A DNA stretch of 41,135 nucleotides from Limoniibacter endophyticus (GCF_014652835.1 NZ_BMZO01000008.1:1-41135); one strand, 5' to 3'; shown: positions 6,889 to 15,887, counted from the stretch's first letter. Notes: generated from the sequence alone by a model not told the origin. Made by a program: numbers and translations.

Positions 6889-9459
6889 TCAATCCGGGAC
6901 GGCGGATATGCGTTCTAGGAGCGCAGCGACGCTCTCTATCGTATAGGGCTTTTGCAGGACGATCGCGTCGGGGAAATCGTCAAACGTGTTGCCCATCTCG
7001 CCATACCCGGTTGCGAAGACGAATTTCGTGGGCCCGCCCAGCAGCTTCTCGGCGATCCTGTGGCTCGTCTCGTTTCCGAGGTTGATATCGAGCAGCGCAA
7101 GGTCGAAGCTGCGCTCTTCGATAAGTTCAAGCGCCTGGGAGACGGAACTCGCCGTTACGACCTCGGTGGCGCCCAGAAGCGTCAGGATGTCTTCACCATC
7201 CATGGCAATGATGAGATTGTCCTCGACAAGGAGTATGCGTTTTCCCGCGAGCGGGTTCTTGACGGATGGCGTGCGGTCCGTGGGGGCGCTTCGACCGCTC
7301 TCGTTATGTTTGCTGCTGATGATTTCTTCTGAATATGTAACATAGCGCGCCGGGATAATGAATTGCGCAGTCAGGCCTTCCGGGGCGAAGGTCACCTCGG
7401 CCCGTCCGCCGAGGTCGTAGGGGATGGAGCGCCGAATTATCGTGGTGCCGAAGCCTTGACGGGTGGGCTCTTTCACCGGCGGCCCGCCGTTCTCGCGCCA
7501 AGTGATTGCAAGGTCGCCATTGCCCGCCAGTGTCCAGCAGACAGCGACGCGCCCGCCATCTGACAGGCTGCCATATTTCGCGCTGTTGGTGACGAGTTCA
7601 TGAAAGACGAGCGCAGCCGTCGAATAGGCCTCTGGCTGCAAGAGAACATTGCTGCCCTCGAGACTCAACCGTGCCGAGGTCTTGCCGAGATAGGCCTCTG
7701 CTTCGGCTTCAAGCAGCATGGAGAGAGGCGCCGGTGACCAGCTGTCCCGCGTGATCTGGTCGTGAGCGCGGGCCAGAGACTGAATGCGCCCCTCAAGCTG
7801 CTCGACATAGGCGCTAACCGTATCCCCGGAGCTGCGCGATTGACGGACCAGGCCGCTGATGAGGCTCAGTATGTTGCGAACGCGATGATTGAGTTCGGCG
7901 ATGAGCAGTTCCTGCCGCTCGTGGGACCGCTGGCGTTCCCTGTTGGCTTCATCGGTCAAGCGCAGCACGACTTCGATCAGTGTAACGCGAATCGTTTCGG
8001 CGACACGGATCTCCGCAGAACTGAAAGGCACTGACCGGTTGCTGACCAGCTCCGACCAGCTTTCAAAGCTTTTGCGAGGGGTGAGGCGCGGGCCGTTGGC
8101 TCCATATTCCACCGGCTTGTACGGATCGCCTGCCCAGCGCACGGTGCGTATTATCTCCTGGCGAAACAGCACAACATAGTCGCGCGGAAACCGGGATATA
8201 GGTATCGCAATCAAGCCGGCGACACTGCCGTCCAGTACGATCTCCGGCATTGCGGAGCCCAAGTGGTCCGTGCTGAAAATTCGCCGGGCATTGTTCTTGT
8301 TCAACGCTTTGACGATGCATTCGAACTGCTCCGCGGTAGGGGTCATGCCCGAAAGCGCGTGCCTGCCGTTGATCCAGACGCCGATGCCATCTGCCGGAAC
8401 GACGCTCGAAAGCGCCTCGCTCAGCCAGGCTGGATCCTCCAGAAGCGTCGCATTATCGGCAACCGACGTGAGCACCTGGTCGGCGATCTGACGCGCCCTG
8501 GTCTCGAACGCGAGCGCAAGATGACGTTCACGGCTTTCAAGCCGCGAGGCAAACATCTGGCCAAAGAGTTCGCCAGTGGAGCGGCGTTCGAAGGATGGCA
8601 GGCGCGGAGAATAATGATGGCAGGCAAATAGCCCCCAAAGCTCACCATCGACGATGATCGAGATCGATAAGGACGCGCCAATGCCCATATTCTTCAGGTA
8701 TTCGATATGGATTGGTGAAACCGAGCGCAGGATTGACATCGACAGGTCGAGCGGGTGGTCATGCTCATTCCCGGCGGGGAACACTGGAACAGGGGTGGCC
8801 TCCACATCCGCTATGATCCGAAACAAATTGCGACGGTAAAGCGCGCGAGCCTGTGAGGGAATATCAGAAGCAGGATAGTGAAGACCCATGAAGGACCCTA
8901 TGCCCGGTTTGGCGGCTTCGGCGACAACTTCACCCGCTCCGTCTTGATCGAAACGATAGATCATGACTCGATCAAAACCCGTGATGGCCCGCATCTGACG
9001 AGCGCCTTCCCGACAAAACGCTTCAACCGTTGCAGCCTGGTCAAGACGGGCCATCATGGCACGAACGGAACTTGACGCGCTAAGTTGCTCTTCTTCCTGG
9101 CAGGGCTCCGCTTCTATGATCACCACCCCGTCGGACATGTGAACGGCAATATCAAACAGTGGGCCATTTTCCTGCAGGCGCAGGCCGAAAATACGTTCGA
9201 CAATATTGGGCGTGCGGACGATGGTCAGGCGATTGCGAATCGTGTGAATCGCCTCACTGTGGAGAACAGAAGAGAGAGGCTGGCCTATTGCGTCGTGATG
9301 CTCGATGCCGAGGTAGGTAGCAATATTCACCGATGCACGCGTAATGTACCAGTTGGCCGCGACAGCGATAAGGAAGCCGAATGGCTGGATAGCGCCCAGC
9401 TTGTGGATCGGCTCGCGATCGCAATTCGTCAGATCGACGCGGGAAGTTGGTTCGGTCAC
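6889..9459 (-). CDS. bacteriophytochrome HWE histidine kinase with C-terminal receiver domain
   Basis: This 856-residue light sensor has a full PAS-GAF-PHY photosensory module, an HWE-type kinase and a fused receiver. Cys13 in LTNCDREPIHK is the expected biliverdin attachment site of bacterial phytochromes. PASDIP (Asp199) and the CHHYSPR histidine (about 281) form the chromophore pocket. PRKSF (461-465) is the PHY tongue motif. The kinase has phospho-acceptor His525 in ELNHRVRN and the WRENGG motif (654-659) that defines the HWE class. The receiver (740-856) keeps Asp791 and Lys837. Translation starts at a GTG at 9459 after CCTGAGGC. No heme oxygenase gene for biliverdin synthesis is present nearby. 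It is divergent from the mgtC-like gene. Confidence 0.92.
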   Translation of the reverse strand: MTEPTSRVDLTNCDREPIHKLGAIQPFGFLIAVAANWYITRASVNIATYLGIEHHDAIGQPLSSVLHSEAIHTIRNRLTIVRTPNIVERIFGLRLQENGPLFDIAVHMSDGVVIIEAEPCQEEEQLSASSSVRAMMARLDQAATVEAFCREGARQMRAITGFDRVMIYRFDQDGAGEVVAEAAKPGIGSFMGLHYPASDIPSQARALYRRNLFRIIADVEATPVPVFPAGNEHDHPLDLSMSILRSVSPIHIEYLKNMGIGASLSISIIVDGELWGLFACHHYSPRLPSFERRSTGELFGQMFASRLESRERHLALAFETRARQIADQVLTSVADNATLLEDPAWLSEALSSVVPADGIGVWINGRHALSGMTPTAEQFECIVKALNKNNARRIFSTDHLGSAMPEIVLDGSVAGLIAIPISRFPRDYVVLFRQEIIRTVRWAGDPYKPVEYGANGPRLTPRKSFESWSELVSNRSVPFSSAEIRVAETIRVTLIEVVLRLTDEANRERQRSHERQELLIAELNHRVRNILSLISGLVRQSRSSGDTVSAYVEQLEGRIQSLARAHDQITRDSWSPAPLSMLLEAEAEAYLGKTSARLSLEGSNVLLQPEAYSTAALVFHELVTNSAKYGSLSDGGRVAVCWTLAGNGDLAITWRENGGPPVKEPTRQGFGTTIIRRSIPYDLGGRAEVTFAPEGLTAQFIIPARYVTYSEEIISSKHNESGRSAPTDRTPSVKNPLAGKRILLVEDNLIIAMDGEDILTLLGATEVVTASSVSQALELIEERSFDLALLDINLGNETSHRIAEKLLGGPTKFVFATGYGEMGNTFDDFPDAIVLQKPYTIESVAALLERISAVPD

Positions 9460-9482
9460 GCCTCAGGTCCAGAATATATGCG

Positions 9483-9516
9483 AACGCGTCGCATACTCAA
9501 ACGCGTCGCATACTCA
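9483..9516. repeat. perfect 17-bp tandem duplication upstream of the phytochrome gene
   Basis: Two identical copies of AACGCGTCGCATACTCA (9483-9499 and 9500-9516) lie 24 bases upstream of the phytochrome GTG start, in the divergent intergenic region shared with the mgtC-like gene. They could be paired regulator half-sites or a recent slippage duplication. Confidence 0.9.
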
Positions 9517-9639
9517 GAAGTAATGCGCCGGACCATAGGTTGACGCTAGGGCAGCGTCTATAAGTTTCTGGCTGAATTGTGCTTGATGCAGTGACTCGAG
9601 GTGTCGGAACCGAAGGACGTATTGCACGTTTGATGGCTC

Positions 9640-10140
9640 ATGCAGGAAATCTGGAACGACATTATTGCGCCAGGCGTGCTGCCGACATCGGTTCAATTCG
9701 CCCGGCTGCTGGGCGCAATTGTGTTCGGCGCATTGATCGGCTTCGAGCGCCAGATGCACGGGAGACCGGCCGGCTTGCGGACCCATATTCTCGTTTGCCT
9801 TGCAGCCGCGACCTTTGCAGTGCTTTCAATAGAAAGCGTCCACATGCGCGGTTTTGAAGACCAGCAGGTGCAGATTGATCCACTGCGTGTGATCGAGGCA
9901 GTGACCGCAGGGGTCGCCTTCCTTGCGGCCGGGATGATCATCGTTTCTCGCGGTCGCGTCAAAGGGCTGACGACGGGGGCCGGTATGTGGCTGTCCGGTG
10001 GCATAGGTCTGGCTGTGGGCTTGGGGCATTGGAAGACGGCCATCTTCGGAACGATCGCCAGCATTTTCATTCTTTATGTGCTGGGCCTTATCGAACCCAA
10101 GAAGTCTTCAACAGAAAAAGACGAAAATCCGAGCGACTGA
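9640..10140 (+). CDS. MgtC/SapB family membrane protein
   Basis: This 166-residue inner-membrane protein has four to five helices and the MgtC family core. Supporting motifs are LLGAIVFGALIGFERQMHGRPAGLRTH near residues 23-50 and TAGVAFLAAGMIIVSRGRVKGLTTGAGMWLSGGIGLAVGLG at about 88-130. MgtC proteins help intracellular pathogens grow under low magnesium and affect membrane ATP synthase in some species. This copy lacks the long C-terminal soluble domain of Salmonella MgtC, so it belongs to the short form. The RBS is poor. The divergent neighbour is the bacteriophytochrome gene. No MgtB-type ATPase is adjacent. Confidence 0.87.
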   Translation: MQEIWNDIIAPGVLPTSVQFARLLGAIVFGALIGFERQMHGRPAGLRTHILVCLAAATFAVLSIESVHMRGFEDQQVQIDPLRVIEAVTAGVAFLAAGMIIVSRGRVKGLTTGAGMWLSGGIGLAVGLGHWKTAIFGTIASIFILYVLGLIEPKKSSTEKDENPSD

Positions 10141-10245
10141 GAAGGGCTCGCGCAAAGGTGGGCGCGTCTTGCTGTGTTGCTTTCGTCGTGCCGTCATGAA
10201 AGGACCGTATGGCGTTGACTGCGTCACAGAAGAGGCACATTCGTC

Positions 10246-10286
10246 TTGACATAAATACATATGTTCAATACGGCTGCCTGCATATT
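10246..10286 (+). promoter_or_regulatory. candidate promoter/operator of the drl operon
   Basis: A consensus -35 TTGACA (10246-10251) is followed after 17 bases by TACGGC (10269-10274), a weak -10. Half-sites ATATGTTCA (10259-10267) and CATATT (10281-10286) overlap it. The same two half-sites occur upstream of gutM at 15846-15854 and 15878-15883, with a spacing exactly 10 bases longer. A common regulator, probably the SorC-type protein encoded at the end of the locus, is inferred. Confidence 0.42.
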
Positions 10287-10306
10287 TACCTAGGGAGGAT
10301 TCCGTC

Positions 10307-11632
10307 ATGGGAACCAATGTCGCTCTTACCGGCCTTGCGCGAGATCTTGAGGAACGCGCCAAGACCGGCAAGCCTATTCGTGTCGGTCTGATCGGTTGCG
10401 GGGAGATGGGTACAGATATCGTAACCCGCGCTGCACACATGAACGGTCTCGAAATCGGCGCCATCAGTGAGTTGCGCCTGCCGCACGCACACAAGGCGGT
10501 CGATATCGCTTTCCAGGAAGAAGGTCATACGAAGGAAGCCAATTCCGAAGCCGCAATGACTGCTGCGATGGAAGCCGGCAAGGTTGCTGTGACGACTGAC
10601 TCTTCTCTGGTCATTTCCAACCCGCTCATCGACGTCGTCATTGATGCGACCGGCATTCCAGCCGTTGGCGCAGAGATCGGTTTGACGGCGATGGAACATG
10701 GCAAACATCTCGTCATGATGAATGTCGAGGCCGATATCACCATTGGGGCGCTGCTCCAGGCTGAAGCCAAGCGCCTTGGCGTCGTCTATTCGCTGGGCGC
10801 AGGCGACGAGCCTTCTTCCTGTATGGAACTGATCGAGTTCGTTTCCGCCATGGGCCACCCGATCGTTGCGGCAGGCAAAGGCAAGAACAACCCGCTCAAC
10901 ATTGATGCCGTTCCGGTCGATTACGAGGAAGAAGCGCATCGCCGCAACATGAACGTGCGCATGCTCGTCGAGTTCGTTGACGGTTCGAAGACCATGGTGG
11001 AAATGGCTGCAATTGCCAATGCGACCGGTCTGGTCCCCGATATTGCTGGCATGCACGGCCCGGCAGCGACGCTCGACCAGCTCAACAAAACGCTGATTCC
11101 GCAGAAGGATGGCGGTGTTCTGTCGCGCGTCGGCGTCGTCGACTATACGATTGGCAAGGGCGTCGCTCCTGGCGTGTTCGTAGTCGCCGATATGTCGCAT
11201 CCGCGCGTTTCGGAACGGATGACCGATCTGAAGATGGGCGAGGGGCCATATTTCACCTTCCATCGCCCGTACCACCTGACGTCGCTCGAAGTGCCGCTTA
11301 CCTGCGCGCGCGCCGCCCTTTATGGCAAGGCCGACATGGTGCCGCTGGCAACACCCGTTGCTGAAGTCTGTGCGCTCGCCAAGAAAGATCTGCAGCCTGG
11401 CGACACGCTCGACAATATTGGCGAATACACTTATCGCGCCTGGATCATGACGGCGAACGAGGCCCGTGCCGCGAAGGCCATTCCTTGCGGTCTGCTGCAC
11501 AAGGGCGTCGTTACCAAGCCGATCAAGAAGGGCGAACTCATTACCTATGACAACGCCGGACCGGAAGCAGGCTCGAAGATTGCAGCGCTGCGCGCTCGCC
11601 AGGATGAGCTGGTTTACGGCAAAGGAGCCTAA
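10307..11632 (+). CDS. drl: DXR-like (DRL, COG4091) NAD(P)-dependent oxidoreductase with SAF domain
   Basis: This 441-residue protein resembles homoserine dehydrogenase at the N-terminus and has a C-terminal SAF domain. It closely resembles the DXR-like enzyme of Brucella abortus, which converts 1-deoxy-D-xylulose 5-phosphate to 2-C-methyl-D-erythritol 4-phosphate in place of classical DXR. The dinucleotide motif GLIGCGEMG spans residues 27-35. Other typical segments are [11 protein letters not shown] (137-147), [15 protein letters not shown] (164-178) and AGKGKNNPL (189-197). RBS GGGAGG precedes the ATG. It is the first gene of an operon with E1alpha, E1beta and E2, 5 bases before E1alpha. 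Its place in a sugar-PTS locus suggests a catabolic role, perhaps with the reaction reversed. It could still be the sole DXR of the organism, or a paralogue with another substrate. Confidence 0.85.
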   Translation: MGTNVALTGLARDLEERAKTGKPIRVGLIGCGEMGTDIVTRAAHMNGLEIGAISELRLPHAHKAVDIAFQEEGHTKEANSEAAMTAAMEAGKVAVTTDSSLVISNPLIDVVIDATGIPAVGAEIGLTAMEHGKHLVMMNVEADITIGALLQAEAKRLGVVYSLGAGDEPSSCMELIEFVSAMGHPIVAAGKGKNNPLNIDAVPVDYEEEAHRRNMNVRMLVEFVDGSKTMVEMAAIANATGLVPDIAGMHGPAATLDQLNKTLIPQKDGGVLSRVGVVDYTIGKGVAPGVFVVADMSHPRVSERMTDLKMGEGPYFTFHRPYHLTSLEVPLTCARAALYGKADMVPLATPVAEVCALAKKDLQPGDTLDNIGEYTYRAWIMTANEARAAKAIPCGLLHKGVVTKPIKKGELITYDNAGPEAGSKIAALRARQDELVYGKGA

Positions 11633-11637
11633 TCATC

Positions 11638-12666
11638 ATGGCGCAAGCTGAACGCAACCCAAGCGAAGCGGACAATCGTCCGTTTCTCTATCGCCAGTAT
11701 GATGCCGAGACGATCAAGGACGCCTATCGCAAGATGTTGCTCACCCGTGCCTTCGAAGAAGGTGCGGAAGAGAGCTACATGCGCGGCCTGATTCACGGCA
11801 CAATGCATCTCTCGATCGGTCAGGAAGCTAGCGCCATCGGCATTTGCCTTCCCCTGACTGAACAGGATCAGATCACCTCGACCCACCGCGGTCATGGCCA
11901 CTGCATCGGCAAGGGTGCGGAGGTGAAATACATGTTCGCCGAATTCTTCGGCAAGGAAACCGGTTACTGCAAGGGTCGTGGCGGCTCCATGCACATTGCC
12001 GACGTTTCCAAGGGCAATCTCGGCGCGAACGGTATTGTCGGCGGCGGTCTCCCGATCGCTGTTGGCGCTGCTCTCACCGCCAAACGCCTGAAGAACGATA
12101 AGGTCGTCGTTTGCTTCTTCGGCGACGGCGCCAACAATGAAGGCGCCTTCCACGAAGCTCTGAACATGGCTTCGGTCTGGAAGCTGCCAGTCGTTTTCGT
12201 CTGTGAAAACAACGGCTATGGCATGTCCACCTCGACGGCTCGTTCGACCGCTGTCGAAAATATTGCTGATCGCGCTGTCGCCTACAACATGCCTGGCGTC
12301 ATCGTTGACGGCAATATCCTGTCGGATGTGGCGGAAGCCTCGCATCAGGCTGTCGAACGCGCTCGCCGTGGTGAAGGTCCGACGCTGATCGAATCCAAGA
12401 CCTATCGCTACCGCGGCCATTCGAAGTCGGACCGCAATCGTTATCGTACCAAGGAAGAGATCGATCAGTGGATGACCGAGCGCGATCCGATCGCGCGTCT
12501 TGAGAAGGAACTCAAGGAATTCGGTCTCCTCGACGACGCCGGCATGGCCGAAATCCGCGAAAGCGTGAAGAAGGAAATCGCCGACGCGATCGAATTTGCC
12601 AAGGACAGCCCGGCCCCACGGCCAGAAGACAGCGCGCTTTACGTTTATACCGAGGAAGCGAAATGA
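11638..12666 (+). CDS. thiamine-dependent dehydrogenase E1 component, alpha subunit (PdhA/AcoA-like)
   Basis: This 342-residue E1alpha has the full thiamine diphosphate and Mg binding motif [31 protein letters not shown] near residues 161-192. The [11 protein letters not shown] loop and the [10 protein letters not shown] loop are also present. In an alpha2beta2 complex with the next gene it forms a hydroxyethyl-type thiamine intermediate and passes the acyl group to lipoate on E2. It is translated from an AAAGGAG site inside the end of drl, 5 bases after the drl stop. The next gene overlaps it (ATGA). Sequence alone does not separate pyruvate, acetoin or another substrate, but linkage to drl suggests deoxyxylulose 5-phosphate. 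Confidence 0.9.
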   Translation: MAQAERNPSEADNRPFLYRQYDAETIKDAYRKMLLTRAFEEGAEESYMRGLIHGTMHLSIGQEASAIGICLPLTEQDQITSTHRGHGHCIGKGAEVKYMFAEFFGKETGYCKGRGGSMHIADVSKGNLGANGIVGGGLPIAVGAALTAKRLKNDKVVVCFFGDGANNEGAFHEALNMASVWKLPVVFVCENNGYGMSTSTARSTAVENIADRAVAYNMPGVIVDGNILSDVAEASHQAVERARRGEGPTLIESKTYRYRGHSKSDRNRYRTKEEIDQWMTERDPIARLEKELKEFGLLDDAGMAEIRESVKKEIADAIEFAKDSPAPRPEDSALYVYTEEAK

Positions 12667-13661
12667 GTACTGAAATTCGCGAACTCAGCTATGCCCAGGC
12701 CATCCAGGAAGCCATGGCTATTGCCATGGAGAAGGATGAGCGCGTCATTCTCATGGGCGAAGACATTGGCGTTTACGGCGGTGCGTTTCAGGTAACCGGC
12801 GATCTGGTCGAGCGCTTCGGCACGGACCGCGTGATGGACACTCCCATCTCCGAACTTGGCGGTGCTGGTGTTGCCGTCGGTGCAGCCGTTACCGGTCTGC
12901 GCCCGATCTTCGAATTCCAGTTCTCCGATTTTGCCACGCTGGCCATGGAACAGATCGTCAATCAGGCTGCGAAGATGCGCTTCATGCTTGGCGGCGCGGT
13001 CTCGGTTCCACTCGTCATGCGCTTCCCGGCCGGCTCGGGAACAGGTGCGGCAGCGCAGCACAGCCAGAGCCTCGAGGCATGGCTTGCTCACGTACCGGGC
13101 TTGAAGATTCTTCAGCCGGCAACACCGGAAGATGCCAAGGGCATGTTGCTTGCAGCGGTAGCCGATCCCGATCCGGTGATGATCTACGAGCACAAGATCC
13201 TCTACAAGATGAAGGGTCATGTGCCGGAAGGCTATTACGAGACACCGATCGGCAAGGCTGCCGTCCGCCGCGAAGGCAAGGACGTAACTATTGTTGCGAC
13301 CTCGATCATGGTGCACAAAGCTCTTGAAGCGGCTGAAAAGCTTGCTGCCGAAGGCATCGACGTCGAAGTGGTCGATCTGCGCACCATTCGTCCGATCGAC
13401 GGCGAAACGGTCATCAACAGCGTCAAGAAGACGACGCGTCTCGTCTGCGTTTACGAGGCGGTCAAGACGCTCGGCATCGGCGCGGAAATCTCGGCGCTGG
13501 TTGCTGAAAGCGATGCCTTCGACTACCTGGACGCCCCGATCGTGCGCCTTGGCGGCAAGGAAACGCCGATTCCGTATAATCCGGACCTTGAACGCGCTAC
13601 CGTGCCGCAGGTCGATGACATCTATCAGGCGACGCGCGCTCTGGTTAAAGGAGAGCGCTGA
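12663..13661 (+). CDS. thiamine-dependent dehydrogenase E1 component, beta subunit (PdhB/AcoB-like)
   Basis: This 332-residue E1beta overlaps E1alpha by ATGA, which indicates translational coupling. It has [11 protein letters not shown], the [11 protein letters not shown] segment holding the thiamine-contacting Glu, and [11 protein letters not shown] with the conserved active-site His. The C-terminal swivel domain includes [10 protein letters not shown]. It lacks the N-terminal lipoyl domain that many alphaproteobacterial housekeeping PdhB proteins carry. This complex is therefore likely a second, dedicated dehydrogenase closer in layout to acetoin dehydrogenase. It ends in a TGATG overlap with the E2 gene. 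Confidence 0.9.
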   Translation: MSTEIRELSYAQAIQEAMAIAMEKDERVILMGEDIGVYGGAFQVTGDLVERFGTDRVMDTPISELGGAGVAVGAAVTGLRPIFEFQFSDFATLAMEQIVNQAAKMRFMLGGAVSVPLVMRFPAGSGTGAAAQHSQSLEAWLAHVPGLKILQPATPEDAKGMLLAAVADPDPVMIYEHKILYKMKGHVPEGYYETPIGKAAVRREGKDVTIVATSIMVHKALEAAEKLAAEGIDVEVVDLRTIRPIDGETVINSVKKTTRLVCVYEAVKTLGIGAEISALVAESDAFDYLDAPIVRLGGKETPIPYNPDLERATVPQVDDIYQATRALVKGER

Positions 13662-14974
13662 TGCCGACAGAAGTCATCCTGCCCAAGGTTGATATGGATA
13701 TGGCCACAGGCCGTATTTCCAAGTGGTATGTGGCAGAGGGTGCAAGCGTCAAGAAAGGCGACGTGCTCTTCGAGATCGAGACCGACAAGGCTGCGATGGA
13801 GATCGATAGCCCTGAGAGCGGTACGATCGCCAATATTACCGGTAAGGAAGGCATCGACATTCCGGTTGGCGATGTCGTGGCTTATATCTACGCGGAAGGC
13901 GAAGCGGTAGGCGCAGGTGCTGCACCGGCATCTGCCGTCGAAGCGAAAACCGATTCCAAGCAGGTCGAGGCGCCGAAAGACAAAGCGTCTGCCCCGGCTC
14001 CGCAGGCGACACCTGCGGCTCCGGAAGGCGAGGGTGTCCGCGCTACTCCGCTGGCACGCCGTCTGGCGAAGGAAGCGGGGCTCGATCTTTCGAGCGTGAA
14101 AGGCTCGGGACCGCGCGGTCGCATTGTCAGCGCCGACGTCCAAGCCGCTGCCAAAGACGGTGCTGGTGCTGCAAAGGCGGAAGCTGCTGACGCGCCGGTT
14201 CGCGCTGAAGCGGCGCCTGCTGCCGTCGCGAAGGGAATGTCGGACGAAGCTATTCTCAAGCTATACGAGGAAGGCTCTTACGAGGTGAAGCCGCATGATT
14301 CCATGCGCCGCACCATCGCCAAGCGTCTGGTCGAGTCCAAGCAGACCGTGCCGCACTTTTACCTCTCGCTCGATTGCGAGATCGATGCGCTGCTTAAGCT
14401 GCGCACCGAACTCAACGCGGGTGCGACGAAGAAGGGCGACAAGCCAGCCTATAAGCTCTCGGTCAACGATTTCGTCATCAAGGCGCTTGCCATGGCGCTC
14501 TCCGATGTTCCTGCGGCGAACGCCTCCTGGACTGAAGGTGGCATGCTCCTGCACAAGCATTCGGATGTCGGCGTGGCTGTTGCGCTGGAAGGCGGACTGA
14601 TTACGCCGATCGTTCGCAAGGCGGAGCAGAAGACGCTATCCACCATCTCGAACGAGGTGAAGGATCTGGCTGCGCGTGCGAAGGAAAAGAAGCTCAAGGC
14701 AGAAGAATACCAGGGCGGCACCACGTCGGTGTCTAATCTCGGTATGTTCGGCATCAAGAACTTCTCGGCCGTGATCAACCCGCCGCAAGGTACGATCCTT
14801 GCCGTGGGTGCGGGTGAAGAGCGCGTGATTGCCAAGAATGGTGAGTTCAAGATCGCCAACGTCATGAGCGTTACACTTTCCTGCGACCATCGGGCCGTGG
14901 ATGGTGCGCTGGGAGCCGAGCTGCTCGCCGCCTTTAAAGCACGCATCGAAAACCCGACGGGGATGCTGGTCTAG
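13661..14974 (+). CDS. dihydrolipoamide acyltransferase E2 component
   Basis: This 437-residue E2 has one lipoyl domain with lipoyl-Lys43 in IETDKAAMEI. An Ala/Pro linker (about 85-125) and a peripheral subunit-binding domain (VRATPLARRLAKEAGLDLSSVKGSGPRGRI, about 126-155) follow. After a second Ala-rich linker comes the catalytic domain, with the DHRAVDG motif at about 409-415 near the C-terminus. It should transfer an acyl (probably acetyl) group to CoA. It overlaps the E1beta stop codon by one base. No E3 dihydrolipoamide dehydrogenase gene is in the window, so the complex must borrow E3 from elsewhere. Two hairpins follow the stop codon. Confidence 0.92.
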   Translation: MPTEVILPKVDMDMATGRISKWYVAEGASVKKGDVLFEIETDKAAMEIDSPESGTIANITGKEGIDIPVGDVVAYIYAEGEAVGAGAAPASAVEAKTDSKQVEAPKDKASAPAPQATPAAPEGEGVRATPLARRLAKEAGLDLSSVKGSGPRGRIVSADVQAAAKDGAGAAKAEAADAPVRAEAAPAAVAKGMSDEAILKLYEEGSYEVKPHDSMRRTIAKRLVESKQTVPHFYLSLDCEIDALLKLRTELNAGATKKGDKPAYKLSVNDFVIKALAMALSDVPAANASWTEGGMLLHKHSDVGVAVALEGGLITPIVRKAEQKTLSTISNEVKDLAARAKEKKLKAEEYQGGTTSVSNLGMFGIKNFSAVINPPQGTILAVGAGEERVIAKNGEFKIANVMSVTLSCDHRAVDGALGAELLAAFKARIENPTGMLV

Positions 14975-14980
14975 AAAACA

Positions 14981-15012
14981 GAAGCCGCTCCGCCTTAGGG
15001 CAGGGCGGCTTC
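14981..15012 (+). terminator. hairpin after the drl-E1-E2 operon
   Basis: GAAGCCGC (14981-14988) pairs with GCGGCTTC (15005-15012) just after the E2 stop. No strong T run follows, so termination may be partial or shared with the next hairpin. Confidence 0.55.
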
Positions 15013-15045
15013 ATGAATTTAGCGGGGATTTTCCCGACGCCCGAC

Positions 15046-15075
15046 AAGGCCGAAGCGTCTCAGCGCTTCGGCCTT
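15046..15075. terminator. bidirectional hairpin between E2 and HAD genes
   Basis: A perfect 12-bp stem (AAGGCCGAAGCG / CGCTTCGGCCTT) with a 6-base loop sits between the convergent E2 and HAD genes. Its symmetry allows use from both strands, although the T runs are short. Confidence 0.65.
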
Positions 15076-15088
15076 CATCGTTTCTGGA

Positions 15089-15751
15089 TCACAATGTTTT
15101 CATCACGGCGTGCATATCGCCGTAGTGGTGGCAAATGGCATGGGCGCCGGCCTTGCGCAGAACGTCTGCATGGCCCTCATAGGTGTGGCCGCCACCGACA
15201 TAGCCAATAACCTTCATTCCGGCTGCAACGCCACCCTGAACGCCGAAGGGCGAATCTTCGATCACAGTGCATACGGACGGATCAAAGCCCATTTGCGCGG
15301 CGGCATGCAGGAACAGGTCGGGAGCCGGCTTGCCCCGCTTGACCATCGATGAGGAGAAAATGCTTTCGCGAGGAAAGAATTGTTCGACGCCGGTAACTTC
15401 CAGACTGTGATAGATGCGCTCCAGAGACGACGATGAAGCCACGCATCGCGCCGTCGGCAGACTGGCGATGAATTCCTCGACGCCTCCGGTGGAAACAAGC
15501 TTTTCAGTGAACAAAAGCTTGGTTTCGGACCAGATGTCGGCTTCCTTGTCTTCCGTAAGGAGATGACCGGTAATTTCCTCGATCTTGCGGATGATGTCGG
15601 CCTGCTTCATGCCGACGCCCTGGGCAATCACGTCGGCGGTAATGTCCATGCCGTGCTTTGCATAAACGCGCACATAGGCTTCTGCTGCCAGTGGTTCGGA
15701 ATCCACCAGCACACCGTCGCAATCAAAAATCGTCAGTCTGTCTGCTCTCAC
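15089..15751 (-). CDS. HAD superfamily phosphatase (subfamily IA)
   Basis: This 220-residue HAD hydrolase has motif I FDCDGVLVDSE (catalytic Asp10 and Asp12), motif II in ASSSS, motif III Lys in KRGKPAPDLF, and motif IV in IEDSPFG. The helical cap after motif I is of the YieH/beta-phosphoglucomutase type. It probably removes phosphate from a small sugar or polyol phosphate; phosphoglycolate-type or 6-phosphogluconate phosphatases are close in design. It lies between the drl-E1-E2 operon and the PTS operon but on the opposite strand, with its start divergent from gutM. This suggests a role in relieving toxic sugar-phosphate build-up in the same pathway. Confidence 0.85.
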   Translation of the reverse strand: MRADRLTIFDCDGVLVDSEPLAAEAYVRVYAKHGMDITADVIAQGVGMKQADIIRKIEEITGHLLTEDKEADIWSETKLLFTEKLVSTGGVEEFIASLPTARCVASSSSLERIYHSLEVTGVEQFFPRESIFSSSMVKRGKPAPDLFLHAAAQMGFDPSVCTVIEDSPFGVQGGVAAGMKVIGYVGGGHTYEGHADVLRKAGAHAICHHYGDMHAVMKTL

Positions 15752-15845
15752 GCTTATCTCCCGATTAGGACAAAGGTCTCTTAGTTCATGCTTTGGTTCG
15801 GCGATAGCCCTATGCTCTTCCTCTATCTGCTGCTGACGAGCAGTG

Positions 15846-15887
15846 ATATGTTCAGAAGAACGTGTGGCGATTGCTTACATATTGACA
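15846..15887 (+). promoter_or_regulatory. candidate promoter/operator of the PTS operon
   Basis: Upstream of gutM lie ATATGTTCA (15846-15854), CATATT (15878-15883) and TTGACA (15882-15887), the same elements as in front of drl. The -10 box is not clear. A site for the locus regulator is inferred. Confidence 0.35.

Noticed and set aside
10286-13316. Long minus-strand open frames opposite drl, E1alpha and E1beta
   Set aside because: They are shadows of strongly supported plus-strand enzymes and show no recognisable domain.
11638-14974. Housekeeping pyruvate dehydrogenase operon
   Set aside because: E1beta has no lipoyl domain, no E3 gene is present, and the genes are coupled to drl and a PTS locus. 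A dedicated complex fits better, although pyruvate as substrate is not excluded.
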